Below are positions 4,951-5,822 of a stretch of DNA of 5,822 bases, piece after piece. Below the pieces are notes generated by a model, which was given only the letters and a program-made list of their open reading frames with translations, had not been told where the DNA came from and searched no databases. How positions within the stretch are numbered: position 1 is the first letter of the stretch; each line of letters starts with the position of its first letter. Made by a program: the position numbers and the translations under genes. The DNA lies in assembly GCA_002383415.1 (NCBI GenBank), contig DFYU01000149.1:2208-8029 (forward strand), given 5' to 3'. Source of the DNA: Geobacter sp. UBA4074 (GTDB lineage: Bacteria > Desulfobacterota > Desulfuromonadia > Geobacterales > Pseudopelobacteraceae).

Positions 4951-5822
4951 TCAGTATTTTTCGAACTCATCATCCAGGTGGTCACTGGCCTTGCCCAGGT
5001 CGATATGCACCCCGCCGCCCGGTTTGGCCGGCTTGGGTGCGGCATGGGCCACGGCCAGCTGTTTGGGGGCTGCTGCCGTCCTGTGGGGCAGGGCGCGCTG
5101 CATGCCATGGTGGCTATCCAGGCTGAAGAACGAGATGCTGGATTTAAGTTGCTCGGCCTGGCTGGACAGTTCCTCAGTCGTGGAGGCCATCTCTTCCGCA
5201 GCAGAGGCGTTCTGCTGGATAACCTTGTCCAGCTGCTGAATCGCCTTGTTGATCTGCTCGGCGCCGGAATCCTGCTCCTTGCTGGAGGCTGAAATCTCCT
5301 GCACCAGTTCGGCGGTACGCTGGATATCCGGCAGGATGGCGGTCAGCATCTGACCGGCCGCCTCAGCCACCTGCACACTGCGGCCGGACAGTTCGGAGAT
5401 CTCCCCGGCTGCGGTCTGGCTGCGCTCGGCCAGCTTGCGTACTTCCGAAGCCACCACGGCAAAACCCTTGCCGTGCTCACCGGCCCGGGCCGCCTCAATG
5501 GCGGCGTTCAGAGCAAGCAGGTTGGTCTGGCGGGCGATCTCTTCGATGATCGAGATCTTGGTGGCGATCTCCTTCATGGCATCTACCGTTTCGTTCACCG
5601 CCTTGCCGCCCTCGCGTGCGTCGTTGGCCGACTTCATGGAAATCTTCTCGGTCTGGCTGGCGTTGTCGGCGTTCTGCTTGATGCTGGAGGACATCTCTTC
5701 CATGGAGGAGGAGACCTCTTCCGCCGAGGCTGCCTGCTCGGTGGCACCCTGGGACAGCTGCTGGGCCGTGGCCGAGAGTTGCTGGCCGCCAGCGGCCACG
5801 TTGTCGGCTGCGGACTGCACCT
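4951..5822 (-). CDS. Methyl-accepting chemotaxis protein, C-terminal signalling domain (5' end missing)
   Basis: MCPs relay ligand or redox signals to CheA through a long cytoplasmic coiled-coil hairpin. Only the last 289 complete codons are in the window; the sensor and membrane parts lie beyond the right edge, and the GTG at 5820 is an internal codon rather than the start. Visible in order (fragment numbering): first methylation helix at about 26-50 with E-Q-A-A-S and A-E-E-V-S-S-S; hairpin at 94-133 with the fully canonical tip Q-T-N-L-L-A-L-N-A-A-I-E and A-G-E-H-G-K-G-F; second methylation helix at about 204-222 with A-S-A-A-E-E-M-A-S and S-T-T-E-E-L-S-S. Compared with E. coli Tsr recalled from memory, each arm is seven residues shorter, which would place it in the 34-heptad (34H) class. 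After residue 232 comes a Pro/Ala/Gly-rich linker ending D-D-E-F-E-K-Y. It has its own terminator, so it is probably not in the downstream operon. Confidence 0.97.
   Translation of the reverse strand, partial: VQSAADNVAAGGQQLSATAQQLSQGATEQAASAEEVSSSMEEMSSSIKQNADNASQTEKISMKSANDAREGGKAVNETVDAMKEIATKISIIEEIARQTNLLALNAAIEAARAGEHGKGFAVVASEVRKLAERSQTAAGEISELSGRSVQVAEAAGQMLTAILPDIQRTAELVQEISASSKEQDSGAEQINKAIQQLDKVIQQNASAAEEMASTTEELSSQAEQLKSSISFFSLDSHHGMQRALPHRTAAAPKQLAVAHAAPKPAKPGGGVHIDLGKASDHLDDEFEKY

Noticed and set aside
4816..5292. Plus-strand open frame of 158 codons over the MCP end and terminator
   Set aside because: It crosses the terminator hairpin and is the antisense of a canonical MCP signalling domain; the composition looks like a shadow frame.
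5818..5820. GTG as start codon of the MCP
   Set aside because: The sequence from there is already mid coiled-coil of an MCP signalling domain with no space for a ribosome site. The gene simply continues beyond the window edge.
1..5822. Mobile elements, CRISPR arrays, tRNA or rRNA genes
   Set aside because: No transposase, no regularly spaced direct repeats, and no tRNA-like cloverleaf or rRNA segment was seen. The window is densely coding on one strand.

Overview
The window is a chemosensory (che) gene cluster, and every gene I can support lies on the minus strand, so transcription runs from high to low coordinates. The G+C-rich codon use, the CheA architecture, the STAS and CheY partners and a small P460-type cytochrome c suggest a Geobacter-like member of the Desulfuromonadota. 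This is a judgement from protein style, not a database match.

Layout in order of transcription. (1) 5822-4951: the C-terminal signalling domain of a methyl-accepting chemotaxis protein (MCP), cut by the right window edge and followed by a strong hairpin terminator at 4893-4927. (2) About 90 bases of spacer with a possible promoter. (3) A compact run that reads as one operon: cytochrome P460-like c-type haem protein (4796-4329), CheY-type receiver (4308-3910), a 600-residue soluble MCP-like coiled-coil protein (3884-2082), a single-domain STAS protein (2066-1707), a second CheY-type receiver (1705-1340), and CheA (1315-1), which is cut by the left edge. Gaps in this run are 1 to 25 bases. There is no gene-free stretch above about 150 bases.

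How they may work together. CheA (HPt, P2-like, dimerisation and start of the kinase domain visible) would phosphorylate the two receivers, both of which keep the aspartate and lysine needed for phosphotransfer. CheW, CheR and CheB are not in the window and would be expected beyond the left edge. The 600-residue protein has two degenerate receptor hairpins, no membrane segment, a helix with the D-x-x-x-Q arrangement of the CheZ phosphatase, and an acidic-hydrophobic C-terminal peptide. I infer that it could be a cytoplasmic CheY-P sink or phosphatase, or a non-canonical adaptor, rather than an ordinary receptor. CheA also carries two 24-residue repeats like those of the MshEN c-di-GMP-binding domain, between the P2-like and P3 regions. 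The cytochrome at the head of the operon suggests a link to redox or nitrogen-oxide conditions, but the sequence does not prove it.

The CheA gene has no stop codon inside the window. A long open frame on the plus strand (5-1267) is its antisense shadow.
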